Below, one piece after another: positions 1-8,334 of a DNA stretch of 64,000 nt. Below the pieces are notes generated by a model. That model had not been told where the DNA came from and did no database searches. It saw only the letters and a program-made list of their open reading frames with translations. This stretch comes from OLB16 sp964422415 (lineage in GTDB: Bacteria > Hinthialibacterota > Hinthialibacteria > OLB16), in NCBI GenBank assembly GCA_964422415.1, contig CAYRBI010000013.1:1-64000 (forward strand), read 5' to 3'. Both the position numbers and the translations under genes were made by a program. Numbering within the stretch: position 1 is the first letter of the stretch; the number at the start of each line of letters is the position of its first letter.

Positions 1-57
1 GTGTATAAAGGTTCAGGAAAACAAACCTGACCTCCCTGTAACTGAAGGAGAAACGAC

Positions 58-360
58 ATGACATACGTTGTCACGGAGCCATGCGTTGATTGTAAGTACG
101 GGGATTGCGCGGAAGTCTGCCCGGTTGAGTGTTTCTACGAAGGCGAAGATATGTTGTACATCAATCCGGAGGAGTGCATTGATTGCGATGCCTGTGCTCC
201 GGTTTGTCCGGTCGCGGCCATCTTCCCAAGCTCCGAAGCGGAGCAGGAATGGATCGATAAGAACGCTGGTTTCGATTTCGATGACAGCAAACGGGTGAGC
301 GATAAGGCTTCGGTGACCCATGGGCCCAAGTGGGATCCTAAACTCGCCAATCCAGATTGA
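58..360 (+). CDS. fdxA: seven-iron (3Fe-4S/4Fe-4S) ferredoxin
   Basis: Small soluble electron carrier of 100 residues. Cysteines lie at positions 9, 12, 17, 21 and 25 and again at 40, 43, 46 and 50, each cluster ending in a CP pair. This is the pattern of Azotobacter FdI-type ferredoxins, in which C9, C17 and C50 would hold a 3Fe-4S centre and C21, C40, C43 and C46 a 4Fe-4S centre. The acidic tail after residue 60 is also typical. An AAGGAG ribosome site at 45-50 sits 7 bases before the ATG. A strong terminator follows, so the gene is probably transcribed separately from argS. The electron partner cannot be read from this window. Confidence 0.92.
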   Translation: MTYVVTEPCVDCKYGDCAEVCPVECFYEGEDMLYINPEECIDCDACAPVCPVAAIFPSSEAEQEWIDKNAGFDFDDSKRVSDKASVTHGPKWDPKLANPD

Positions 361-385
361 ACTCACAAAAGGTAGTAAAGGTATC

Positions 386-422
386 AAGACCCCCCTTCCT
401 CGTCTGGAGGAAGGGGGGTCTT
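386..422 (+). terminator. intrinsic terminator after the ferredoxin gene
   Basis: A perfect 16-bp stem (386-401 pairing with 407-422) with a five-base loop, rich in a C6/G6 block, followed by TTCGTT. It lies 25 bases past the ferredoxin stop and 37 bases before argS. The stem starts AAGA and ends TCTT, so it could act in either direction. Confidence 0.85.
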
Positions 423-458
423 TCGTTAAAGGTAATCTTTGAAACGGAATAACAAACC

Positions 459-2189
459 ATGGAAGCAGCCAGTACAAAAGAAACCCTTTCAGAACAAATC
501 GCCACCTTTATTGGTATTGAGGATGTAACGGTTCTCTCCCTTATGGAGGTTCCAGTAGACAGCAAAATGGGCGACCTCGCACTTCCATGTTTCCGTCTGG
601 CGGGAAGACTTAAACGGGCACCCAACCTGATCGCTGGAGAAATCGCACAATACATGAGCCATCCGCTCCCCTTGGGAGTGCAATCCATTGTGGCGGTGGG
701 TGGTTATGTGAACATCCGCTTCGATCCTGCATTCCGTGGAAAAGCGCTTTTACAAACCATCCTTGATCTGGGAGAACGCTACGGATCAAGCCAGGAGGGA
801 GCCGGGAAGACGGTTGTTCTGGATTACTCCTCGCCGAACATCGCCAAGCCATTCAGTATCGGTCATCTGCGTTCCACTGTAATTGGGCAGGCAGTAGCCA
901 ACCTGTTAACCTTCCAGGGGTACCAGTGTGTGCGGATCAATCACCTGGGAGACTGGGGAACTCAATTCGGGAAATTGATCGTGGCCTACAAGATGTGGGG
1001 TGGGGAGGTAGACCTTGAGGGTGGTGCTCCCATCAAGGCCTTGCTAGAACTCTATGTCCATTTCCACAAAGTCGCGGAGACCGATCCCTCACTGGAAGAC
1101 CAAGCGCGTGAGTGGTTTAAACGACTTGAGGATGGAGATACGGAAGCAGTTGAAATCTGGACCCATTTCCGGGAGTTGAGCCTCCTGGAATTCCACCGGA
1201 TGTATGAACGGCTGGCAGTGAGTTTTGACTCCTATGACGGTGAAGCTTTTTATAACGACAAAATGCAACAGGTGATCGACCGGTTGCAGGAAAAGGGACT
1301 GTTGATCGAATCCCGTGGAGCCAAAATTGTGGACCTCGAGCCCTATGGCCTGACTCCGCTCCTGATCCAACGCAGTGATGATGCTTCGCTATATGCCACC
1401 CGTGACCTGGCCGCCGCTTATTACCGTCACGAAAAATACCAGTTCCACAAAAACCTCTACTTCGTCGCAACCCAACAGAACGAACACTTCCGCCAACTCA
1501 TCAAGACCTTGGAGCTTTTAGGCGAGCCATGGGCCAAAGACTGTGTACATGTGGCCTTTGGTCTGATCAGTTTCGCTGAGGGGACCATGAGTACGCGTAA
1601 GGGCAAAGTAATTTTTCTCGAGGATGTGCTTGATCAGGCGGTGGAACGCGTGGACCGGATCATTGCTGAGAAGAATCCAGATCTCCAGGACCGGGGGAAA
1701 GTGGCCGAGCAGGTCGGCATTGGAGCGATACGTTTTTATGACCTCTCACGGCGGCGGATCAAGGACTGGACCTTCGATTGGGACCGGATCCTCAACTTCG
1801 ATGGCGAGACTGGCCCCTATGTGATGTACAGCTATGCCCGTCTGATGAGTATTCTCCGCAAGGGTGCCGAACGGGGATTATCACCCTACACAACGGCCAT
1901 GGAATGCGATTTTTCTGCTCTCGACAACGATGAAGCCGCGGATGTCCTGCGTACCCTGGATTCCTTCACCGCTAGTGTTGCACGGGCCGCTGAGCAGTAT
2001 GAACCCTCCATCATGACACAAGTCCTGGTGGACATTTCCGACCGTTCAAACCGCTTCTATAACATGCACCATGTACTGGTTGAGGATGAGCGTGTGGCGC
2101 GTACCAGGCTGCTGTTGATTGCCTGTGTGGCCGTACTCCTGCGTGTGGGATTGCATTTGTTGGGATTGGACGCACCGGAGGAGATGTAG
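459..2189 (+). CDS. argS: arginyl-tRNA synthetase
   Basis: Class I aminoacyl-tRNA synthetase that charges tRNA-Arg in the cytoplasm. The 576-residue length is normal. Visible marks are an N-terminal additional domain (about 1-110), the HIGH-type signature as IGHLR near residue 134 preceded by SSPNIAKPF, the KMSKS-type loop as MSTRKGK near 377, and the DALR anticodon-binding domain whose start shows YVMYSYARL near 455. No strong Shine-Dalgarno precedes the ATG at 459. The gene ends one base before the stop of the converging lipoprotein gene. A tRNA-Arg(ACG), one of its substrates, lies about 10 kb downstream, which is probably chance. Confidence 0.96.
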   Translation: MEAASTKETLSEQIATFIGIEDVTVLSLMEVPVDSKMGDLALPCFRLAGRLKRAPNLIAGEIAQYMSHPLPLGVQSIVAVGGYVNIRFDPAFRGKALLQTILDLGERYGSSQEGAGKTVVLDYSSPNIAKPFSIGHLRSTVIGQAVANLLTFQGYQCVRINHLGDWGTQFGKLIVAYKMWGGEVDLEGGAPIKALLELYVHFHKVAETDPSLEDQAREWFKRLEDGDTEAVEIWTHFRELSLLEFHRMYERLAVSFDSYDGEAFYNDKMQQVIDRLQEKGLLIESRGAKIVDLEPYGLTPLLIQRSDDASLYATRDLAAAYYRHEKYQFHKNLYFVATQQNEHFRQLIKTLELLGEPWAKDCVHVAFGLISFAEGTMSTRKGKVIFLEDVLDQAVERVDRIIAEKNPDLQDRGKVAEQVGIGAIRFYDLSRRRIKDWTFDWDRILNFDGETGPYVMYSYARLMSILRKGAERGLSPYTTAMECDFSALDNDEAADVLRTLDSFTASVARAAEQYEPSIMTQVLVDISDRSNRFYNMHHVLVEDERVARTRLLLIACVAVLLRVGLHLLGLDAPEEM

Positions 2190-2190
2190 G

Positions 2191-3795
2191 TCACTCCACC
2201 CGCAAGTTCAAGAACAATGTCCCATGAAAGAGAGGAGCCGGTTCAAAACCCTGGACCCAAGGTTGTTTCAAAATCTCCGTATTACGGTGCCACAGGAAAA
2301 CCATGGGGGCTAGTTCCCGGATACGAAGGACAGCCTGCTGATAGAGCCGTCCACGGTTTTCGGGATCGCTCTCCTTACCCGCTTCGAGAATCAGACGGTC
2401 AGTCTCCGGGTCGGAGAACCGGGTCATGTTTGAGGAGGAGCCTGACAGGAAGAGCGGTGACAGGAAGTTGTCGGGGTCTGGATAATCCGCCCACCAGTTG
2501 CCAAAGAAGAGATCGAACTTGCCCTCCCGGCGCCAACTCGAATAGGTGGCCGCGTCAGTCTTGCGCAGATGGCAGCGAACCCCAGCCTTGGCCAAGTCGG
2601 CCTGGACGGCCTCCATCGCCAAGGTGATGGCCGAGTAACTCTCAATATACCACATCTCCAGATCAAGCCCTTGTAGGCATCTCAAAGCCTCTGGTGGAAT
2701 CTCCCGTTTGGGAATGTCTTTTTCTGGCAAGTAGCCCAACATGTTATGTGGAATGGGACCCGTAGCGGGGGTGGCCCGGTCCGCGAAGATTGCCTCTAAA
2801 AAGTTTTCCGGGTGTATTACGGAAACCAGCGCCTGCCGGACCTGGAGCCGGTCAAAAGGTGGGCGGTGGCAGCCGAAGCCCAGATAGAAGATATTCAGTT
2901 CCTCAACACGGTCGATCTGTTTGGACCAGAACTCCGAATTCTTCCACTTGGCGGCTTGAGTCAAGGGCAGTGGCTGGATGATATGCAGTCTCCCCGTCTC
3001 GAACAGCGCGGCGGCGGAGAAATCCTGATACGAGACAATAAACTTCAGGTGCCTTAAGTAACGGTTGTGCCAGGGGTAATCCCGGTTCGGTGTGAATGTG
3101 ATGTATGAATCATCTACACGTTCCTCGACCTCCCACGCGCCCAGCGCCTTGGGTGTCCGCCCATAAGCATCTCCCAGTTTTGCCACCACCTCCCGGTCCA
3201 CGATTCGCGCGGCGGGCATGGTAAGCCGGGCTAATAGGGTTGCCGATGGATCCTGTAATTCGATCTCCACACAGTCTCCGCCACAGGTACGAATCCCACT
3301 GAGAGTCTCCGCGCTCCCATCTCGGACCTCTTCATATCCAGGAACATCCTTGAAGACCCAGGCATGAGGTGAGCCAGTTTTCTTTTGACATAAACGGGAA
3401 AAAGAAAAGGCTACATCTTCACCAGTTAACGGTCTCCCGGAAGGAAAGTGGAGATCAGGATGCAAGTGAAACCTTAACCCATGACGGCCATCCTCAAGCG
3501 GCTCCCAATGGTCAGCCAGCTCGCCTATGACACCACCATCCGAAGCGCACCGCACCAGCCCAGCATGGATCAGGCAAGCCAAGTGGCAATCCAAGGCACG
3601 GGTAGCGAATGCGGGATCAAGGTTGGCGGGATTCTCCAACGCGCGAATCGCGATTGTGCCGGTCGAGGCCGGTGGGAGTGGAGTGGGCGCTTGAGATGAA
3701 CAACCCAGGAGGAAAAGGAGAATAGCTCCACATACTAATTGGGTCCTCCTCTTCAGTCCTCTGTATATATGAACAACGGTTCGCTCTGAACTCAT
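2191..3795 (-). CDS. family 5 ABC-type solute-binding lipoprotein (oligopeptide/nickel type)
   Basis: Probable periplasmic, membrane-anchored receptor of 534 residues. A positively charged start, hydrophobic stretch and lipobox LLG-C put the lipidated Cys at residue 32. The mature part reads as the SBP_bac_5 fold: an early ENPANLDPAFATRALD block, GEDVAFSFSRL, and near the end the DLFFGNWWADYPDPDNFLSPL element characteristic of peptide-binding members. No permease or ATPase genes for the transporter are nearby, so the partner must be encoded elsewhere. Its ATG overlaps the stop of the upstream SNF2 gene (ATGA at 3792-3795), suggesting co-translation. Ligand is unknown: peptides are the commonest for this family. 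Confidence 0.88.
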   Translation of the reverse strand: MSSERTVVHIYRGLKRRTQLVCGAILLFLLGCSSQAPTPLPPASTGTIAIRALENPANLDPAFATRALDCHLACLIHAGLVRCASDGGVIGELADHWEPLEDGRHGLRFHLHPDLHFPSGRPLTGEDVAFSFSRLCQKKTGSPHAWVFKDVPGYEEVRDGSAETLSGIRTCGGDCVEIELQDPSATLLARLTMPAARIVDREVVAKLGDAYGRTPKALGAWEVEERVDDSYITFTPNRDYPWHNRYLRHLKFIVSYQDFSAAALFETGRLHIIQPLPLTQAAKWKNSEFWSKQIDRVEELNIFYLGFGCHRPPFDRLQVRQALVSVIHPENFLEAIFADRATPATGPIPHNMLGYLPEKDIPKREIPPEALRCLQGLDLEMWYIESYSAITLAMEAVQADLAKAGVRCHLRKTDAATYSSWRREGKFDLFFGNWWADYPDPDNFLSPLFLSGSSSNMTRFSDPETDRLILEAGKESDPENRGRLYQQAVLRIRELAPMVFLWHRNTEILKQPWVQGFEPAPLFHGTLFLNLRVE

Positions 3796-6263
3796 TTCTG
3801 TTTCGATAAAGCTTGCCCCAGGACATTCAGGAATCCTCCAATCATCTGGAGAGTGTTCGAGTCCGGCATGGGGAGCCGGATATGTTGTTCACCTGTCACA
3901 GGATCTTTGGCCAGGAATTTCTGAGCAAGATCCACTACATTCTGGCTCCCGCTCCGTCCCCCGTCCCCCATAAAAGCGCGTCCGAATTGGTTCAACATCT
4001 CTGCCCCGGTGGAAATGACCTCCGACCAGCCAGGCGGCAGCCCAGCCTCACCGGCCGGTGAAACATCTTCTACATCCGACATTTCTCGAAGACTCGCTTC
4101 ATCCGCTTCATTCGCGCCCATTTCATGGTCCACGGGCATCGGCTCGGGAATCCGCCCCGTCACTTGTTCGACCGATTCCATGAACCGCTTGAGTTTGGTT
4201 CCTCCCAGGGAGATGGTCTCTTGTCCGCCATCCAAAACACCCGCGAACAAGGATTTCTTGAAGGAAAGAACACTGAGCATCCCTTGTTCGATCGATCCCT
4301 GCGCCACCAAGTGAATCACACGTACGGGTTTCCGTTGTCCAAGCCGGTGAACACGCCCGATGCGTTGTTCGAGAACCGCCGGATTCCAGGGTTGATCGAC
4401 ATTCACCACCACTGAGGCATTCTGTAGGTTCAGACCGACCCCACCCGCATCCGTCGAGAGGAACAAGCGGCACTTGGGGTCACTCTTGAACCTTTCGATC
4501 AACCCTTTCCGATCTTTACTGGGGACACCACCATGGAAAAGCACATACTCCCAACCCCGTTTCGAGATGCGGTCCACAATCAGCTCATGAGCACGGAGCC
4601 ACTGACTAAACACAACAGCTTTCTCATCGGGATTTTCGAGTACCTCCGAAAGGCAGGCGGTCAGTTCATTCATTTTGTCTCCAGAATCTGATGTTAGGTC
4701 AAGAAGATAGGTGCTATCACAAACCATGCGCATGTTCTGGAGGGCAATCATCAACCGCCTTTGGTCACCCTCGGAAAGAAACCCAAACCTGCGCCACTTG
4801 GTGGCGATCTTGCCAACAGCCTCCTGGTTTTCATCGTGGATATCCCTTTGCTGGGGTGTAAGGGGGATGAAGAAGGTCTTATCCATACGCTCAGGGAGCT
4901 CTTTCAAAACCTCTTCTTTCCTCCTGCGGAGTAGGATCGGGTTCAAGGTCTTCGAAATCGCGCCCAGATCACGGTAACCAATCACACGGCCATTGGAATC
5001 GGTCTCCTGGTGCCGGCTTAGGAAAAGGAATAGCGGTCCCAAACGGAAGCGATCAACGAACTCCACGATGGAGTGGAGTTCCTCTAAGCGATTCTCGATG
5101 GGAGTCCCGGTGAGAACAATAGCGTAAGGAGATTCAATGGATTTGACCGCTTTCGCCGCGCGCGTGGCCCAGTTCTTAATCCGTTGCGCTTCATCCAGGA
5201 TGACTAGGTCAGGTTCCCACCGGCGAATTAGTTCGAGGTCGCGATGGAGTACATCGTAGTTGGTCACCTTGAAAAAGGTATTCTCGGTATAACGCATCTT
5301 GCGTTCTGTCAACGGCCCCTCGATGGCATGAACAGATCGATCGGTGAACTTCATGATCTCCTGACACCATTGGTGTTTCAGGGAGGTGGGGCTGATAATG
5401 AGAACCCTTTGGATCCCCACATTCCGGGCAAGGATCTCAGCTGCGGCGATGGCCTGAACCGTTTTTCCAAGCCCCATATCATCCGCCAGCAAGCATCTTC
5501 CAGCCTTTGCTGCAAACAATGCCCCTGCCCGTTGATAGGGATAGAGATGAGCCTTAACAATTCCGTCCAGTTTGGCGCTCGCTGGTCCTTGTGGGTAGGC
5601 CTTGTCCAGGACCTCGCATAAATGCCCGGCATCGCGGATCTGCGCGAGGTAGGAGAGCACATCATCATAGCAGCGCAACTCATGCTCTGGCGCGGTCTCA
5701 TGGGCCTCAGTCAAGAATTGATCGATCCTACGGTGGGCGTCCGGCCTGAGTCTTCCCCGTGAGTCGAAGTATTCCAACGCCGTCCGCGATAATTCCTTCG
5801 GGCATTCACTCCCAGCCCTGAAATGGACCTCCCGCTGCGCCCCATATCGAATAAAGATCTCCGAGTAGGGTGGCCTGTAACCCTCCACAAGGCTGTGTTT
5901 TCCACCCTTGCATCTTTCAATTTTGGACAGCACAGACTCGACATGTTTGCAGGTACCCAAGGTATTGGTGGCGAAATCGGGACAGGAACAATAATTCTCC
6001 CCCAGTTCTTTGCCACGGATGGCCACCCGGTATGTTTTCTTTGTAACAGGATTTGTGACTGAGAACTCCGAGAAGACTGGTTGGTCCCCAACATTCTTGA
6101 TAACAAAGGATTGAGCTCGTCCATACTCCTGCCGCAGAGCAATCTGCCATTCCTCCATGGTCATGTGAGGAGGCTTGCGGTGGAGGGGCACCTTGGCTTT
6201 TATAGGTTGCTTTTCCCTGGTTTTAGGTTGGGGTTTCTTTTTGCCCTTTGGCATACTGGTCAT
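3792..6263 (-). CDS. SWIM zinc finger plus SNF2-family DNA-dependent ATPase
   Basis: 823-residue superfamily 2 ATPase of the RapA/SNF2 type. A basic N-terminus is followed by a SWIM zinc finger (CSC...CKH, about residues 91-110), then the helicase core: Walker A DDMGLGKT near 262, DEAQ box near 354 (VILDEAQRIKNW), TGTPIENR, and the C-terminal helicase lobe with RIGRVHRLGQ near 630. Such proteins translocate on duplex DNA and remodel protein-DNA complexes; bacterial SWIM-SNF2 proteins have been linked to transcription recycling or repair, but the role here is not set by context. About 190 residues follow the core with no recognised domain. GGAGG lies 7 bases before the ATG. The downstream lipoprotein gene overlaps by four bases, an odd pairing for a nuclear-type motor. 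Confidence 0.93.
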   Translation of the reverse strand: MTSMPKGKKKPQPKTREKQPIKAKVPLHRKPPHMTMEEWQIALRQEYGRAQSFVIKNVGDQPVFSEFSVTNPVTKKTYRVAIRGKELGENYCSCPDFATNTLGTCKHVESVLSKIERCKGGKHSLVEGYRPPYSEIFIRYGAQREVHFRAGSECPKELSRTALEYFDSRGRLRPDAHRRIDQFLTEAHETAPEHELRCYDDVLSYLAQIRDAGHLCEVLDKAYPQGPASAKLDGIVKAHLYPYQRAGALFAAKAGRCLLADDMGLGKTVQAIAAAEILARNVGIQRVLIISPTSLKHQWCQEIMKFTDRSVHAIEGPLTERKMRYTENTFFKVTNYDVLHRDLELIRRWEPDLVILDEAQRIKNWATRAAKAVKSIESPYAIVLTGTPIENRLEELHSIVEFVDRFRLGPLFLFLSRHQETDSNGRVIGYRDLGAISKTLNPILLRRRKEEVLKELPERMDKTFFIPLTPQQRDIHDENQEAVGKIATKWRRFGFLSEGDQRRLMIALQNMRMVCDSTYLLDLTSDSGDKMNELTACLSEVLENPDEKAVVFSQWLRAHELIVDRISKRGWEYVLFHGGVPSKDRKGLIERFKSDPKCRLFLSTDAGGVGLNLQNASVVVNVDQPWNPAVLEQRIGRVHRLGQRKPVRVIHLVAQGSIEQGMLSVLSFKKSLFAGVLDGGQETISLGGTKLKRFMESVEQVTGRIPEPMPVDHEMGANEADEASLREMSDVEDVSPAGEAGLPPGWSEVISTGAEMLNQFGRAFMGDGGRSGSQNVVDLAQKFLAKDPVTGEQHIRLPMPDSNTLQMIGGFLNVLGQALSKQK

Positions 6264-6354
6264 TCCAGAGCCTCCGTATAGGTGAGTGTCCAGATGATGG
6301 AAACGATACTCTTGGAAGGTGTATCGTGAAGAGGGGGGAAGCTCAAGAGTCTAT

Positions 6355-6377
6355 GGCGGGGGAGTCTCCCCCCCGCC
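6355..6377. terminator. GC-rich hairpin between two leftward genes
   Basis: GGCGGGGGA (6355-6363) can pair with TCCCCCCCGCC (6367-6377) around a tiny loop. It lies 23 bases past the stop of the TIM-barrel-like gene and before the SNF2 gene on the minus strand. No U-tract follows on either strand, so termination is only a possibility. Confidence 0.3.
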
Positions 6378-6399
6378 TTCGAGTTCAGCTCCAGCTAAT

Positions 6400-7257
6400 T
6401 CACGCAGGCATCACCGATGACTTCGATCTCGTCTCCTGCAATCCCAACCCGGATTCCCTGCGTTCGAGAATTGATAGAGACAGTTCGATCAGCTCCCGTG
6501 CCTCGCCGGGAGACATGGTGCCCACGGAAACCATGTCTTGATTCCGGATGGTGTTCCAGACAAAGGTCAATCCCTGAAGAGGACGGATCTGCCCGGCGGC
6601 CATGGGCTTGATGGTAAGCACCGGTTTCTTGGCCTCGAGGATGATCCGGTGGGTCCAATCCACCTCGATCGGCATCATGAATCCCATGGCGTTGTAGATG
6701 GAGATATAGGTTTCCACATCCAGGCCAGTCTCATCCGAATAGATGATGCTTTCTGGCATATGCGTGCTCAGGCCGGGGATCATTCCGCGTTCGCGAATCA
6801 TACGGCAGATGGCGGGCATGTGGCGGATCTCACGGGTACAACGGTCTACCAGGGCATCGGTGGTGCACTGGTGGGGCATCAAGAGATCGGCTCCGATCTC
6901 CTTGTGCTTATCCAGGATCCGTTCGACCTCCCCCAGATCGAGTCCCTTGGAGGGGGTGTCGGGACCAGTGGGAAGGGCCGGGGTGGAGATCCGGATGATG
7001 TGCTTTCCAGTCCGGTCCTCGACATCTTTGAGCCCTTCCGCCAAAGCTGGGATGTCCACCATCGCCAATACTGCATCGATTCCGTATTCAAGGAAGACCT
7101 CGATTATATCCGCGATGGATTTACGGTTGGCTACATGATCGCGGATGTAATGATCCTTGGAGAGTGTGTTGTGACTATATCCGAGAAACCAGTTACACCC
7201 GATGACCATACGTGGCACGGATAGGCCACCTACAGTAGTGCGTGGGAACAAAGACAT
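6400..7257 (-). CDS. unknown protein, probable TIM-barrel (aldo-keto-reductase-like outline)
   Basis: 285-residue soluble protein with no signal peptide. It opens with LSVPRMVIGCNWFLG, resembling the first strand of aldo-keto reductases, and has regularly alternating strand/helix segments (GIDAVLAMVD, IGADLLMPHQ, GMIPGLSTHMPES, KPVLTIKPMAAGQ) consistent with an eight-stranded barrel. No clear Asp-Tyr-Lys-His catalytic tetrad was found, so oxidoreductase activity is not supported. KPMAAG near the C-terminus resembles the late strand of reductase barrels. AGGAGA precedes the ATG by about 7 bases. It sits between mrp and the SNF2 gene, all leftward. I do not recognise a specific function. Confidence 0.75.
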   Translation of the reverse strand: MSLFPRTTVGGLSVPRMVIGCNWFLGYSHNTLSKDHYIRDHVANRKSIADIIEVFLEYGIDAVLAMVDIPALAEGLKDVEDRTGKHIIRISTPALPTGPDTPSKGLDLGEVERILDKHKEIGADLLMPHQCTTDALVDRCTREIRHMPAICRMIRERGMIPGLSTHMPESIIYSDETGLDVETYISIYNAMGFMMPIEVDWTHRIILEAKKPVLTIKPMAAGQIRPLQGLTFVWNTIRNQDMVSVGTMSPGEARELIELSLSILERRESGLGLQETRSKSSVMPA

Positions 7258-7299
7258 GAAAATCTCTCCTGTGTGTCTTCCGTGAGCATTCAGATGAAT

Positions 7300-8148
7300 C
7301 TACTTCGTGGGTTGAAAAACGACTGATTGGCGTTGACTGGCCATTACCGGTAGGTTGCTCTCACAGATTTCCTTCACCTTCGCGGCGGCTTCTTTGAAGA
7401 TCCGGGCTGGCTCTGAATCCGGTTCACGAAGCGTGACGGGGACACCATAATCTCCCCCCTCGCGGATTCCAGTATACAGTGGGATCTGTCCGAGCAGGTT
7501 AAATCCATACTCGCTGGCGAACTGAGCGCCGCCACCATGCGAGAAGATCTCATGCCTTTCCCCGGTTCCTGGGACAATGAAATAACTCATGTTTTCAATT
7601 AACCCTACGATGGGAACCCGCACCCGCTCGAACATCATCATGGCCTTCTTGGCATCTGCCAGGGAAACCCCCTGGGGAGTGGTCACGATTATGGAGCCAG
7701 TCAGTGGCAGGAGCTGTGAGATGGAGATCTGCGCATCACCCGTTCCCGGCGGCAGGTCAATCAACAGGAAGTCGAGTTCGCCCCAACGCACATCGGCGAG
7801 AAACTGACGGAGCGCTCCATGAATCATTGGCCCACGCCAGACCACCGGTTCATCCTCCTTGAGGAAGAACCCCATCGAGACCATCTTGACACCATATCTC
7901 TCAATGGGATTGATTTTTCCGTCGACCACCTGAGGGTGTTCCTTCACTCCCATCATCAAGGGAATGTTGGGACCATAAATGTCAGCATCCATCAGTCCCA
8001 CTTTGAGTCCTTGCTCCGCCATGGCCACGCCGAGATTCACCGCGACCGTGGACTTTCCCACACCACCTTTTCCTGAAGCGATAGCGATGGAGTAGGTTAT
8101 GTTCCCAAACTCGCCACCCTCCGGGGGTGGAATTTCCGCATGTGACAC
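7300..8148 (-). CDS. mrp: Mrp/ApbC-family P-loop ATPase (iron-sulfur cluster carrier type), CxxC missing
   Basis: Soluble MinD/Mrp-class ATPase of 282 residues. The deviant Walker A ASGKGGVGKST occupies residues 24-34, followed by LMDADIYGPNIP (switch I) and LLIDLPPGTGDAQ (Walker B region), all diagnostic for Mrp/Nbp35. Family members bind and transfer Fe-S clusters through a C-terminal CxxC, usually in a YFxCPxCG context. Here that site reads YFIVPGTG, so both cysteines are gone. The start is GTG at 8148: AGGAGG at 8156-8161 is spaced 7 bases, whereas the first ATG in frame (8214) has no comparable site and would add 22 unconserved residues. The usual N-terminal DUF59 domain is absent. Confidence 0.9.
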   Translation of the reverse strand: MSHAEIPPPEGGEFGNITYSIAIASGKGGVGKSTVAVNLGVAMAEQGLKVGLMDADIYGPNIPLMMGVKEHPQVVDGKINPIERYGVKMVSMGFFLKEDEPVVWRGPMIHGALRQFLADVRWGELDFLLIDLPPGTGDAQISISQLLPLTGSIIVTTPQGVSLADAKKAMMMFERVRVPIVGLIENMSYFIVPGTGERHEIFSHGGGAQFASEYGFNLLGQIPLYTGIREGGDYGVPVTLREPDSEPARIFKEAAAKVKEICESNLPVMASQRQSVVFQPTK

Positions 8149-8334
8149 TGAAAAACCTCCTGAATTATCTGAGTCCCGTTGGGATCCAGGAACAACAACC
8201 AGTCCTCTCCCCACTCTTCTCGAAACTGTCTTTGAGTTTATTCATCCCGGATTCGACATACTAGGTCAGGCCGGACTATCGCTTTTACTACCCCCAACAA
8301 GTACGATAAAGAACACAATCTACCGGGAGGTATG

